NCBI RefSeq assembly: GCF_004365705.1
Contig: NZ_SOBN01000001.1
Coordinates: 4,140,001-4,204,000 of the forward strand
Direction of reading: 5' to 3'
Length of the DNA: 64,000 bases
Origin: Streptomyces sp. 846.5
GTDB taxonomy: Bacteria > Actinomycetota > Actinomycetes > Streptomycetales > Streptomycetaceae
The translations under genes were made by a program, and so were the position numbers. Positions 46,955 through 56,376 of the stretch are shown here, one piece after another. The first letter of the stretch is position 1. Each line of letters begins with the position of its first letter. The notes beneath the pieces are model-generated. The model saw only the letters and a program-made list of their open reading frames with translations, did not search any database and was not told the origin of the DNA.

Positions 46955-47170
46955 AGACGTGACGAGTGTGCCAAGGCGCATACTCTGCGTAGCTGTCGCT
47001 GCAGCGGTCAACGTGGGGACCGCCCCGAACCACGGCTGGTCCCGGAACGACCGCCAGGACAGGTGGTCATAGGTGTAGGCAGCGTCGAACCCGAGCTCCT
47101 CGGCCCGCCGCCACACTTCCCGCCCCTCGCTCCAACGGTGGATCGGCAGAATCACGGTGCCCAGTCGCAT
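46925..47170 (-). pseudogene. Truncated LLM oxidoreductase, fragment 3 (81 codons)
   Basis: It is the same 72-codon LLM segment (MRLGTVILPIHRWSEGREVW) ending SVKPRSPITA and stop. The frame is intact, with TAGGGT 7 nt before ATG 47170. Confidence 0.88.
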
Positions 47171-47173
47171 ACC

Positions 47174-47202
47174 GCCGACCCTACGCGAGGCGTAGGGTCG
47201 GC
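47174..47202. repeat. 13-bp perfect inverted repeat with 3-nt loop at the LLM fragment 3 promoter
   Basis: GCCGACCCTACGC (47174-47186) and GCGTAGGGTCGGC (47190-47202) are exact inverted copies, so a TAGGGT -10-like box faces outward on both strands. None of the other LLM copies has the second arm. It could terminate transcription or be a small inverted duplication of the fragment's promoter. Confidence 0.65.
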
Positions 47203-47259
47203 TCCGGGTCCGCTGCCCCGACGGGGCCGCGGTTCAGCCCAGAGCGATGCTTAGGCAGT

Positions 47260-47523
47260 TCAACTGTGGTAATGGTAGCGGGCTTTGAGGATCTTTACTT
47301 CCTTCTCGTCGGCCCGGTACACCAGTCGGTGCTCGTCGTCGATGCGGCGGGACCAGTAGCCGGAAAGATCACCCTTGAGCGGTTCGGGCTTGCCCACGCC
47401 GGAGAACGGGTCGCGTTGGATCTCGCCGATCAGACGCGTGATCCTTCTCGCCATCTTCCGGTCCGAGCCCAGCCAGAACAGGAAGTCATCCCAGGCGGCT
47501 GGGTCGAAGTGGACGTTCCTCAC
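47260..47523 (-). CDS. yoeB: YoeB-family mRNA-interferase toxin
   Basis: This 87-aa RelE/YoeB-type toxin cleaves mRNA on the ribosome. Family motifs are [40 protein letters not shown] and [20 protein letters not shown]. It ends with the catalytic ARYHYHS-type tail. The start overlaps the antitoxin stop by 4 bp. Confidence 0.93.
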   Translation of the reverse strand: MRNVHFDPAAWDDFLFWLGSDRKMARRITRLIGEIQRDPFSGVGKPEPLKGDLSGYWSRRIDDEHRLVYRADEKEVKILKARYHYHS

Positions 47524-47792
47524 ATGTCACCCGCCATGGCTTCCAGTTCGTCCATCGTCTTTGCGACGGAGGTGCTGCCTGCCTTGTCCCGGGCGACGGC
47601 CTCCATCAGGCGCAGGGCGTTCGCAGGGGAGCGCAGTAGGTAGATCGTCTCTTGCCAGGCGTCGTAGTCGTCCGCCGACATGAGTACGGCATCCCCGGCC
47701 TTGGAGGTGATCCGTACCGGTGCATGGTCATCATTTACCTGCTGAATGAGAGGGAACAGCCGGGACCGGGCCTCGCTGGCGCTAAGAGCCAT
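47520..47792 (-). CDS. yefM: YefM/Phd-family antitoxin
   Basis: This 90-aa antitoxin has the YefM N-terminal DNA-binding fold ([40 protein letters not shown]) and a C-terminal toxin-binding helix ([13 protein letters not shown]). It neutralises YoeB and autorepresses the operon from the palindrome at 47813-47837. It is the first gene of the pair. Confidence 0.93.
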   Translation of the reverse strand: MALSASEARSRLFPLIQQVNDDHAPVRITSKAGDAVLMSADDYDAWQETIYLLRSPANALRLMEAVARDKAGSTSVAKTMDELEAMAGDM

Positions 47793-47812
47793 GTGCCTCT
47801 CACTCTCTTTCG

Positions 47813-47837
47813 AATGGTACTAGTAAACGGTACCATT
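47813..47837. promoter_or_regulatory. YefM-YoeB operator palindrome
   Basis: AATGGTAC (47813-47820) and GTACCATT (47830-47837) are perfect inverted repeats with a 9-nt spacer, 21 bp upstream of the yefM start. The short palindromic half sites suit YefM-type autorepression. Confidence 0.6.
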
Positions 47838-47898
47838 GTTGTCCCTGAATACGGGACAACTTCCTGGACCGAGGAGACCGGACCGGAGTCGTACGCGG

Positions 47899-49209
47899 TC
47901 AGCCCTGCGGGGTGGTGCGCAGGTCGGCGAGGAGGGTGGTGAGCAGGCGCTCCTCCATGACGGCTCGGCCCTCGGCGGTCAGGGCCGCGGTGAGGGATGG
48001 GTCCCAGGGGCTGGCCGCGGGGCTGCCGGTGAGCGGGGTGGTGCCGCCGTCGGCGAGGGCGGTGCGGTAGTCGTCGGCGGACATCCGCCACGGGACGGCG
48101 CGGTGGCGGGCGAGCCCGTCGGCGGTGATCCGCAGACCGGTCCAGTCGAAGTCGGCGCGCCAGCGCAGCCGGGCGCCGTGCCGGACGGCCTGACCGAGCA
48201 GCTTGTGACAGGCGGCCGAGGGAATGCCCTCGGTGCAGACCAGCGGCGGGCAGGCGTCGGAGAGCTCGGCCGCGGCGACCGCCAGCACAGCGGGGTTCTC
48301 GCAGACGTAGATCTCGGGAACGTCGGGTAGGACCGGGTCGGCGGCCTGCTGCTGCAGGGTCAGCCGGAACGGGATGCCGAAGTCGGCAGCGTCGTTCAGC
48401 CAGCCGTTGACCACCGTGTCGCCGCCACAGCGGACATTGAGCAGCAGCACCTGGCTGGCCAGGTCGTCGCCGACGGCTCCGGCGCTCTCCCACAGGGCAC
48501 GCTGCCCGGCCCGGTCGCGGGGAACGCCGGATGTTCCGGTGCGCCGTGCCAGGGCCCGCAGCACCAGGGTTGCCAGCGGGCTGCCGGGGACCAGGGCCTT
48601 GGTGTCGCCGGTGCACCACTCGGCGAGCACCGGGAGCGGGATCGGTACGGCCCGGTCGGTCCCGATCAGTCGTTCCAACACGGTCGCGGCCAGGGCGAGC
48701 TGAACCAGGTCGCCGCGGCGGGCCAGCCGGGTCAATGTGCCGTCGGCGGCCAGCGCCGCCAGCCAGTCGGTGTACCAGCCATGGGCGGCCAGCCGGCTCG
48801 TGGCCGCTTTCGCCCCGGCGTCGTCGATCTGGTGCTCCTCCTCGGAGCGCTCGGCCGCCCGGTCCCTGACCGGGCGGCCGTCCAACGCTGCCAGGGTGGC
48901 GAGCAGCCCGACGCCGTGCCGCCGGCGCAGTGCCAGGTCGAGGTCGCCGAGGTGGACGGTGATCCGCTTGGTCTCCTGCGCGCGGTAGGCGCCGGTGACG
49001 CCGATCACCACCCGGCGCTCGGCCTCGCTGGGCGCGGTCAGGCCGATGTCGCCGTCCAGGGCGCCGCTGGTGCGCTCCAGTCGGCGGCGGGCCGCTGCGA
49101 GCAGCCGCAGCCAGCCCTCGCCGCGCATCTCCTCCAGGCCGGAACGGCTGCTGCCACTGCCCATGCTGCCGCCGTCCCTACCGTCGCTGCCCCGACCGTC
49201 GCCGCTCAT
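47899..49209 (-). CDS. jetD: Wadjet type III nuclease subunit JetD (TIGR02679, DUF2399 Toprim-like)
   Basis: This 436-aa protein is the DNA-cleaving subunit. The N-terminal half is helical (GWLRLLAAARRRLERTSGAL). The C-terminal DUF2399 domain has Toprim-like acidic positions: Glu in EIYVCENPAVLAVAAAEL and the DxD in LRWRADFDWTGLRI, with LVCTEGIPSAACHKLLGQAV between. ATG 49209 overlaps the jetC stop (ATGA); an open frame upstream overlaps jetC and is rejected. It is the last gene of the operon. Confidence 0.9.
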   Translation of the reverse strand: MSGDGRGSDGRDGGSMGSGSSRSGLEEMRGEGWLRLLAAARRRLERTSGALDGDIGLTAPSEAERRVVIGVTGAYRAQETKRITVHLGDLDLALRRRHGVGLLATLAALDGRPVRDRAAERSEEEHQIDDAGAKAATSRLAAHGWYTDWLAALAADGTLTRLARRGDLVQLALAATVLERLIGTDRAVPIPLPVLAEWCTGDTKALVPGSPLATLVLRALARRTGTSGVPRDRAGQRALWESAGAVGDDLASQVLLLNVRCGGDTVVNGWLNDAADFGIPFRLTLQQQAADPVLPDVPEIYVCENPAVLAVAAAELSDACPPLVCTEGIPSAACHKLLGQAVRHGARLRWRADFDWTGLRITADGLARHRAVPWRMSADDYRTALADGGTTPLTGSPAASPWDPSLTAALTAEGRAVMEERLLTTLLADLRTTPQG

Positions 49210-52200
49210 ACCGCCTGCTTGCGGCGGGTGCCGGGAGAGCCCAGGACTGCGGCGAGCTCGCCGCCGTCGTCGGCGAGCAGCCGTGCGCCGTCCCAGACCA
49301 GCAGCAGTGCGCTGACGGTGTGGTCCACCGGGGAGTGCGCCAGGTCGTAGTGGGCGGCTGCGGTGACGTGGGGGTGGGTGGCCCACAGGTCGTAGCCGGT
49401 CATGAACAGGTCCAGGTCGAACTGGGCTGCCAGACTCATCAGTTCGCCGCGCCCGGTGTCGTCCACCCCGGCGAATGCCTCGTCCAGCGCCAGCAGCCGC
49501 GGGGCGTGCGGCTGGGCCGAATTGAGCATGGCGTGGGCCGCCGCGAACAGCGGCAGGTGCAGCGAGACGGACTGCTCGCCGCCGGAGAGCCGGCTGTGCC
49601 GGGACCGGGTCAGGGTCTCCTCCGAGCCGTCCGGGCGGACCAGCTGGAAGGCGAACTGGCGCCAGCGCCGGTAGTCCAGCACCTGGGCCAGCAGCTCGCG
49701 GTAGGGCAGCTCGCGGTACCTGGCCCTGGCGGTCTTGATCTGCGCCGCGAACAGGCTGCGCATCCGGGCCAGCGCGTCCGGGGTGAGCCGGGCCGCGTCG
49801 GCGTCCAGCAGCCCGCAGACCGCGCGCTGCTCCTCGTCGAGGGTGTCGGCGAGCCGCCACTGGACGCCGACGGTGGTGCCCGAGGACATTCGCCGCTGCC
49901 GCATGTCCTTGTTCATCCGGCCGATCAGGTCCCTGGCGTCCACCGTGCGGTCGTGGATCTGCTGGGACAGCCGGGTGAGCAGGGCGTCCTCAAGAATGCG
50001 CTGTTCGGAGTCGCTGAGCAGCAACTGCTGGTCTCGCCGGGCGGCGGAGATCCGGGCCGCGAACGCGCCCACCGGCAGCGGGCCCTGCTCGTCGGCGATC
50101 CGCACCACGATCACCCCGTCGGCGGTGTCCCACTCCGGGTGGTAGTCCTGCCCGGCCGCGCCGAGCTGGGTCTGCAACTCCTCCAGGGCCTTGGCGAGCC
50201 GGGTCGCCGAGGTCTTCAACGACGCCTCGGTGGGCGCGAGTTCACGGGTCGCCGCCAGGACAGCGTCATGGACCGCGACGACGGCGGGCGGCAGTTCGCC
50301 GCCCTCCCAGTCGGCCGGCTGGGAGGGCCAGACCAGGCCCGGCGGGCACTTCAGCACATCCAGCAGTTCCCGGGCCGCGTAGGGCGCCAGACCGTGGGCG
50401 GTGTCCCGCTCCTCGGCAGCGGCCACCTCCAGTGCCGCCCCGGCCGCCGCCACCCGCTCGCGGGCGGTCGCGGCGGCGGCCAACGCGGTGTTCGCGGCGG
50501 CGCGGGCCGCCGCCTCCTCGCGCTGCGCCGCGACCACACCCGCCTCGGCGGCCTCCACCTGGGCCACCACCTCACGGGCCTCGGCGCCGACCGCTCCCTG
50601 CAGTGCCTCCAGCTTCGCGGCCTCCTCGGTGTGCCGCAGCCTGGCGGCGCGCTCGTGGGAGACCGCCTCCTGCTCCTCGGCGTCGGCCGTCTCCAGCCGC
50701 TCCAGGGCGTCGGCGTGGGCGTCGCGCTGCCGTTCGGCCTCACGCCGACGATCAGTCAACTGCCTTGCTGCGGAGTCGAAGCGGGACACAGCGGCTTCGA
50801 CCTGCGCCAACTGCCGCGGGTCGAGCGCGTGCTCGGCGGCGGTGCGGCGCAGGGCGCGCTCGGTGACGGTGCAGGCGGCTACGGACTGGTCGTACTCGTC
50901 CTGGGCACGGTCGGCGGCGGCCCCGGCGGTGCGCAGACGGCCGCTGCCGCGCTGCTCCTCGCGCAGTGCGGTGTGGATCGCCCCGGTGCGCGGGAGGGCC
51001 GCGCGCGCCTCGGCGAACGCGGCCTCGGCGTCGTCCAGGGCAGCCTGTCCGTGTTCCACCTCGTCCAGTCGGGCGTCGACGGCGGCCAGTTCGACCTCGC
51101 ACTGGGCGATCCGCTCGGCCCGGCGGCGGGCCCGGGCGGTGGCGCCGATGTACTCGGCGTGCGGTTTGGTGTGGGCACCGGCCGTCACGCCGTGGGCGTA
51201 GCGGCCCTCGACGGTGATCTGCGCGGCGGCGGCGAACGGCTTGCCGCCGGTGGCGATGGAGTGCAGCAGCGCGGTGATCCGCTCGGCCGGCACGGATGCG
51301 TCGGGCTCCGCGGTCAGCAGGTCGGCCAGGCTGCCCGCGCCCTTGGCGACCGGCTCGCCCGGCACCAGCCAGCCGTCACTGAGGTCTCCGGGGACGCCGC
51401 TGGGGGCGTCCCCGGGAGAGAGCCAGGCGTCAAGGAGGCCGGTGGCCTCCAAGGCGGCCTCCAGCGAAGCGGCCTGATCACCCGTCACCGAGTCGGCGAA
51501 GTTCACGAGCTGCCACAGCGGCGCGCCGGCCCGGCCGGTGCGGTCGGCGCTGCGGCCCGGGTGCGGTGGCGGTGCGTCGTCGTGCTCGGCGGCGACCCGC
51601 TTCCGCTCGGCGACGATCTCCTTGCGGCGCCGCTGGGCCGACTCACGCTCTGCGGTCAGCCTGGCCCGCTGCTCACGCAGATCCCGCACGGCAGCCAGTA
51701 CGGCGGCGTCGAAGCGGGTCTCCATGGTGGGGCTCTCGGCCTCCGAGCCCAGCTGCTCCAGGGCCTCGGCGAGATCCTCGGCCAGCCGGTCCGACTCCTC
51801 GCCGGGCAGCAGCGCGCGGTGCTGCCCGGCCCAGGTGCGCAGGGCGTCAGCGGCGTCGGCGCGGGCCCGCTCGACGGCGGCCGCCGCGGCATCGGCGGCC
51901 TGCTCGGCGGCCTCGGCCTCGGCCTGGGCCCGGTCCAGCGCCAACCTGGCCAGGTCGCGGGCCTGCTCGGCACGGCCGTGCACCTCCTGGGCGCGGCGGA
52001 CCGCCCGCACCGCCTCCTGGCGGGTGGCGGCCAGCGCGCCCGCCCTGGCCGCCAGACCCTCCGCGGCGCTGTCCGCCGCTGTCCAGGGCAGTCCAGCCGC
52101 CGCCGCGTGCTCGGCCAGTTCGGCGGCGCTGCGCGACACCGCTGCCTCCAGCTCGGCCAGCAGCGTTCCGGCCCGCTCCACCTCGGCGCGGGAGCGGCTG

Positions 52201-53270
52201 CGGGCCGCTGTCCGCCGACCGGCCTCGGCCGTGGCCGCGGCCGCTGCGTCGGCGCAGGTGCGCACCAGTCGCTCCAGGTCGGCGAGCTGCTCAAGGGCCT
52301 GGTAGGCGGCGCTCGAACGGAGCTGGTCCACGGTGGCCCGCAGCCCGGTGAGGGCGGCCTCGGCGCGCTCGCTGCGGGCCTCGGCGGTGGCATGGCCGTC
52401 CTCCGCACCGGCCAGTTCCCCGGCGGCGGCGGTCAGCGCCGACCTGCGGGCGGCGGAGTCCTCGCGGCGGCGGGTCAGCGCGTCGGCGGCAGCCCGGGCG
52501 TGGGTGCGCAGATAGGTGGTGTAGCCGGCGAGGAAGGCTCCGGTGGCCTCGTCGGCGGCGGTCAGGCCCTCCAGGGTCCGCGACACCGCCTCCATGTCGT
52601 CGAAGGAACGCGCCGCCTCCGCGATCAGGTCGTCGTCGACCGGACGCAGTCCGTCGGTGAGGGTGTCCGACAGCTTCACCGGGTCCAGGTTCTTCGCCAG
52701 CTGCGGCCGGCGCAGCGTCAGGATCAGGGTGAGCAACTGCTCGTAGCGCTCCCGGCCGAGGCCGAAGAGCCGCTGGTCGATCGCGGCCCGGTAGTCGGTG
52801 GCGGAGGTGAACAGCGCGCTGTCGCCGATCTCCTCGGCCAGCTGTTTGCGGGTCATCGGCCGGTCGTCGTCGGTGAGCAGCGAGAAGTCCTCTCCGACCC
52901 GGCCTTCGGAGACGAAGTGCCAGCGCACCGGGGTGTCCCGGTGGCGCTGGGCGTGCATGCCGATGCCGACGGTCACGCAGGCTCCGGTGTCCCGGTGCCG
53001 CAGTTCCAGCCAGACGTAACCGACCGCGTTGTCCTGCCCCCGGAACAGCAGGTTGGACTTCATCGTGCGGTCCTCGGCGGCGAAGGGATTGAGCCGCTTG
53101 GGGTCGATCCGGCCGTCCAGCACGAAGGGGAACAGTACTTCCAGTGCCTTGGTCTTGCCGGAGCCGTTGGGTCCGCGCAGCACCAGCCAGCCGCCGGCGA
53201 AGCCGAACTCCTCGTCCCGGTAGTCCCACAGGTTGACGATGCCGGCCCGGGAGGGTTCGAAGCGGGTCAC
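49206..53270 (-). CDS. jetC: Wadjet type III SMC/SbcC-like ATPase JetC (TIGR02680)
   Basis: This 1354-aa motor subunit is related to MukB/SMC. Walker A is LRGPNGSGKTKALE (residues 33-40 for the core). A very long Ala/Glu/Arg-rich coiled-coil region with a hinge-like break (PLWQLVNFADSVTGDQAASL) fills the middle. The signature RLSGGEQSVSLHLPLF and Walker B RLLALDEAFAGVDD are near the C-terminus. In Wadjet the SMC complex extrudes DNA loops to recognise small circular DNA. It overlaps jetB and jetD by 4 bp each. Confidence 0.95.
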   Translation of the reverse strand: MTRFEPSRAGIVNLWDYRDEEFGFAGGWLVLRGPNGSGKTKALEVLFPFVLDGRIDPKRLNPFAAEDRTMKSNLLFRGQDNAVGYVWLELRHRDTGACVTVGIGMHAQRHRDTPVRWHFVSEGRVGEDFSLLTDDDRPMTRKQLAEEIGDSALFTSATDYRAAIDQRLFGLGRERYEQLLTLILTLRRPQLAKNLDPVKLSDTLTDGLRPVDDDLIAEAARSFDDMEAVSRTLEGLTAADEATGAFLAGYTTYLRTHARAAADALTRRREDSAARRSALTAAAGELAGAEDGHATAEARSERAEAALTGLRATVDQLRSSAAYQALEQLADLERLVRTCADAAAAATAEAGRRTAARSRSRAEVERAGTLLAELEAAVSRSAAELAEHAAAAGLPWTAADSAAEGLAARAGALAATRQEAVRAVRRAQEVHGRAEQARDLARLALDRAQAEAEAAEQAADAAAAAVERARADAADALRTWAGQHRALLPGEESDRLAEDLAEALEQLGSEAESPTMETRFDAAVLAAVRDLREQRARLTAERESAQRRRKEIVAERKRVAAEHDDAPPPHPGRSADRTGRAGAPLWQLVNFADSVTGDQAASLEAALEATGLLDAWLSPGDAPSGVPGDLSDGWLVPGEPVAKGAGSLADLLTAEPDASVPAERITALLHSIATGGKPFAAAAQITVEGRYAHGVTAGAHTKPHAEYIGATARARRRAERIAQCEVELAAVDARLDEVEHGQAALDDAEAAFAEARAALPRTGAIHTALREEQRGSGRLRTAGAAADRAQDEYDQSVAACTVTERALRRTAAEHALDPRQLAQVEAAVSRFDSAARQLTDRRREAERQRDAHADALERLETADAEEQEAVSHERAARLRHTEEAAKLEALQGAVGAEAREVVAQVEAAEAGVVAAQREEAAARAAANTALAAAATARERVAAAGAALEVAAAEERDTAHGLAPYAARELLDVLKCPPGLVWPSQPADWEGGELPPAVVAVHDAVLAATRELAPTEASLKTSATRLAKALEELQTQLGAAGQDYHPEWDTADGVIVVRIADEQGPLPVGAFAARISAARRDQQLLLSDSEQRILEDALLTRLSQQIHDRTVDARDLIGRMNKDMRQRRMSSGTTVGVQWRLADTLDEEQRAVCGLLDADAARLTPDALARMRSLFAAQIKTARARYRELPYRELLAQVLDYRRWRQFAFQLVRPDGSEETLTRSRHSRLSGGEQSVSLHLPLFAAAHAMLNSAQPHAPRLLALDEAFAGVDDTGRGELMSLAAQFDLDLFMTGYDLWATHPHVTAAAHYDLAHSPVDHTVSALLLVWDGARLLADDGGELAAVLGSPGTRRKQAV

Positions 53271-54727
53271 GCGAGGTCGTCCTTCGGGTCGGAAGCGTCG
53301 TCAGGTTCGGACGCGGGTTCGAGGAACAGGGCCATCTGCTGCTCGTCGGGAGCGGAGGAGCCGGCGGGCGTCCGCGGGCGGTTCCTGACCTGGGCGGTCG
53401 CGCCCCGGTAGCGGGCCAGCAGCGGGAGGACCAGTACGCCGCCGTCCACCCGGCCCAGCAGGCCCATCGAGGCGAGCAGTGCCAGTGCATCGTCGAGCAG
53501 CCGGTCGGGGTCGCCGACCTGCTTCTCGGCCATGCCGGCGCCGAACTCGGCGAGCAGCTTGCGCAGGGCACCGCGCAACCAGGCGTCGGAGAGGAAGGGG
53601 TAGGCGGCCTCGTCGCCGGGCCCCCCACCGTCGTCGTCGGGGCCGGCGTCAGCGACCTCCGCGACCTCGCCGATCAGCAACTGGGCGGCGGCCCCGCGAT
53701 CCGGGAGGGCGGTGTCGATCCGGCGGGCCGCCGCCTGCAGCCGCTCGGCCGCCGTTGCGGCCGGAAGCCGCTCGGTCCGGCCCCGGTCCGCGACGACCCG
53801 TGCGGCGATCACCGTGCACAGCAGCAGCGCCGACTGCGGGACGGTGCCGCCGCTGGGGAACGCGGTGTCGGACAGCCGTCGCGACAGGTCGATCAGGGCC
53901 ACCCCCTCGGCTCGCCGTTCCAGCTCCAGACCGGTGAGCCGCTCCAGGTCCTCGGCCAGCGCCGGGGCCCGCAACTGGCCGCGCAGGCTCTCGTCCACGT
54001 CGGCGTAGTAGACCACCGGCTGCTCCAGGACCAGGCGCCGGGCCCGACGGGCGGCGGTCCGGCGCCGCGCCTCCTTGCCACCGACGGCCAGGCTGCCCGC
54101 CGAGCCGCTGTCCAGGAGCTCGGTCACCGAGCCCAGGTGCTGCAGCACCCGGCTCGGCTGGTACACCGCCGCCACCACCTCGCGGTCGATGTCGTACAGC
54201 GCCTCGGCCCGGTCCGGGTCGTTGGCCCAGTCCACCGCGGACCCGTCGGCCATCCGCAGGGCGCCCCGCGCTTCGAGCCAGGCCACCGCGTCCACGAAGG
54301 CGTCCCGGTCCGGTTTGCGCCCGGTGTCCATGCCCAGTCCTTCGACCCGTCCCGCGTCGGCCGCGACGGCGTCCGCCATCTCGCTCAGCGCGATCTGGGT
54401 GCCGGAGCGGCCCAGCGCGGACAGGGTCAGCGCCAGGTAGGCGTAGCGGCGGCGGTCGAAGGGCCGCCTGGTACGGCTGATCGCGGGCCTGGTGCCGTCC
54501 AGGGTGTCCTGGGCCCGGCGCAGCCGCATGGTGTCGCCGGTCGAGACGAGGGCGTAGCCGAGCACCTCGCCCAGGTCCCGGCGCAGCTGCGGGGCCCAGC
54601 GGCGCAGCAGCGGCAGCGCGGCCGGGTTCGGGTGCACCGCGGTGACCAGCGGGTTGTTCAGCAGCAGTCGGACCGCCTTCTGGTACTCCGGCAGATCGAG
54701 ACCGCTGACGTCCTCGGCGACCCTCAT
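53267..54727 (-). CDS. jetB: Wadjet type III subunit JetB (TIGR02678)
   Basis: This 486-aa protein is of the TIGR02678 type, probably the winged-helix (KITE/MukE-like) partner of the SMC ATPase. Recognisable stretches are YQKAVRLLLNNPLVTAVHPN, PFDRRRYAYLALTLSALGRS and DALALLASMGLLGRVDGGVL. The C-terminus is acidic. It overlaps jetA (stop 54724) and jetC (start 53270) by ATGA. Family assignment is by recall of sequence and gene order. Confidence 0.88.
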   Translation of the reverse strand: MRVAEDVSGLDLPEYQKAVRLLLNNPLVTAVHPNPAALPLLRRWAPQLRRDLGEVLGYALVSTGDTMRLRRAQDTLDGTRPAISRTRRPFDRRRYAYLALTLSALGRSGTQIALSEMADAVAADAGRVEGLGMDTGRKPDRDAFVDAVAWLEARGALRMADGSAVDWANDPDRAEALYDIDREVVAAVYQPSRVLQHLGSVTELLDSGSAGSLAVGGKEARRRTAARRARRLVLEQPVVYYADVDESLRGQLRAPALAEDLERLTGLELERRAEGVALIDLSRRLSDTAFPSGGTVPQSALLLCTVIAARVVADRGRTERLPAATAAERLQAAARRIDTALPDRGAAAQLLIGEVAEVADAGPDDDGGGPGDEAAYPFLSDAWLRGALRKLLAEFGAGMAEKQVGDPDRLLDDALALLASMGLLGRVDGGVLVLPLLARYRGATAQVRNRPRTPAGSSAPDEQQMALFLEPASEPDDASDPKDDLA

Positions 54728-56376
54728 CCCACGGCCTCCAGTTCCAGGGCGAGTCCGTCCAGCAGCAGCCGTCCGCGCACCGTGTCCACACTGGTGGAGC
54801 CCGGTGCCGGTCGCAGCGTCAGCCGCACCCCGTGGGCGCTGCCGGACGGGGCGTCGACCGGCGCGGCGGGGCCGGCGACCTTGCGGCTGACCGGGGCCCT
54901 GGCCGCCAGCGCCAGGTCCAGCAGCCCCAGCAGGGCCCGGGTCTCCGGCTCGTCCAGCCGTCGCCCGTACACCCCGTCGGCCGCCAACTGGGCCGCCGAG
55001 GTGCGGCGTTCGGCGGTGGCCTTGAGCTGTTCGGCGCGCAGCCGCTGTCGCTGCTCCTCATTGCGCTCGATCCGGCCCGGGCCGTGCAGGGCAGGCGTGC
55101 GGCCGTTGCGGACCAGGGTCCTGGCCAGCGGCACCGGGTCGGCCTCCCACCAGGAGGTCCGGCCCGGGATCTGCTCGGGGTCCTCGTAGGGGACGGCGAT
55201 ATGGCGCGGGCCGCCCAGCCCCAGTACCGCCTGGAACAGCGCGTGCGCGTCGCCGTCGCTGGGGCAGGAGGCGAACCACCGGGCCAGGTGCCGCAGTTGG
55301 CTCTCCCGGCTGACCCCGCCGCGACGCGACTCGGTGACCCGGCGCAGCAGCGCGGTGACGTTGGAGATCGCGGTGACCGTGGCGTCCTGCATCCGCTCGG
55401 CCTCGTTGTGCTGCCCGTCCCCGCGGTGCCTGTCCGCACCGAACCAGTGCACCAGGCCGCCCCAGCGCAGCCGCCAGTCGGCGACCCGTTCGGTCTCGCC
55501 CCGGAACAGCCGCTCGTCGGCCTCGGCCGCCAGCCGGGACAGCCGCTCCGCGTCCGGCCCGGCGACGGCGGCGACCTCGGCCACCGCGTCGGCCAGCAGT
55601 GGCGCGTAGCGCGACAGTTCGGAGTTGAACTCGCGCATGTGCGCCAGCAGGGCGTCCTTGTGGCTGAGGAACACCTCAGGGCGGGTGTCGTTGGTGCGCG
55701 CCAGGTCGCCCAGCATCAGGTAGAAGCGGGCCGCGCGCTGCGCCATGTCGGCGAGCACCCCGTCCAGCCGGGACAGTTTGCGGTAGACCTCGGCGGCGTC
55801 CCCCGCGACGACCGCCTCGGCCAGCGCCCTCAGGTCGGCCAGGATGTCGGGGAACACCAGCCGGGACAGCTGGGCGTCCTCCAGGCTCGCCCCCAGGACC
55901 TCCTCCACCGCCCGGAAGGCCCGGTAGCCGGCTTGGGTGAACTGGTAGACGTAGTGCCGGTTGCGGTACTCGGCGAGATTGGCGGCCCGGGTGCCGTCGT
56001 AGGAGCGGTCCAGTACCTGCCAGTCCGCCAACGCGTCCAGCAGCGGCTGCACCTCGGCCACGGCCGGTTCCTGACGGTGCCCGGTGCGGAGCTCGGCGGT
56101 CAGCTGTGCCAGCAGCGCCTCGGCGTCGGCGACGTGCAGCAGCACCTGGTAGTTGGCGCGGGCCCGGTCGAAGGCGCGGAGCAGCCACAGGTACTCGTGC
56201 CGCTTCTCGGCGGCGGCGAAGTGGAACAGTCGCAGGCGGTCGTCCAGCGTGAAGGCGTCGATACCGAAGGCATCTGCTTCCACACCGTCGGCGGGTTCAG
56301 CGGGGGTCTCGGTCACAGGCTCTGCTCTTGCCGGGGATCTGTCAGGGGTACGACGAGGTGCACCCGTCACTATCAT
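54724..56376 (-). CDS. jetA: Wadjet type III subunit JetA (TIGR02677)
   Basis: This ~550-aa protein is the kleisin/MukF-like subunit of type III Wadjet. Typical stretches are RLRLFHFAAAEKRHEYLWLL, YQFTQAGYRAFRAVEEVLG and LARWFASCPSDGDAHALFQA. ATG 56376 is chosen because it overlaps the helicase stop by 4 bp (ATGA at 56376-56373); a GTG about 20 codons in is an alternative. The open frame extends far upstream into the helicase gene and that part is rejected. Confidence 0.88.
   Translation of the reverse strand: MIVTGAPRRTPDRSPARAEPVTETPAEPADGVEADAFGIDAFTLDDRLRLFHFAAAEKRHEYLWLLRAFDRARANYQVLLHVADAEALLAQLTAELRTGHRQEPAVAEVQPLLDALADWQVLDRSYDGTRAANLAEYRNRHYVYQFTQAGYRAFRAVEEVLGASLEDAQLSRLVFPDILADLRALAEAVVAGDAAEVYRKLSRLDGVLADMAQRAARFYLMLGDLARTNDTRPEVFLSHKDALLAHMREFNSELSRYAPLLADAVAEVAAVAGPDAERLSRLAAEADERLFRGETERVADWRLRWGGLVHWFGADRHRGDGQHNEAERMQDATVTAISNVTALLRRVTESRRGGVSRESQLRHLARWFASCPSDGDAHALFQAVLGLGGPRHIAVPYEDPEQIPGRTSWWEADPVPLARTLVRNGRTPALHGPGRIERNEEQRQRLRAEQLKATAERRTSAAQLAADGVYGRRLDEPETRALLGLLDLALAARAPVSRKVAGPAAPVDAPSGSAHGVRLTLRPAPGSTSVDTVRGRLLLDGLALELEAVG

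Noticed and set aside
49210-49860. Upstream extension of jetD into jetC
   Set aside because: The extra residues are a shifted reading of jetC; ATG 49209 overlaps the jetC stop exactly like the other junctions in the operon.
49320-53411. 1363-codon open frame on the plus strand opposite jetC/jetB
   Set aside because: It is an antisense shadow produced by high GC at third positions. Its translation is Gly/Gln/Val/Arg-rich without domains, while the minus strand encodes a clear SMC-type ATPase.
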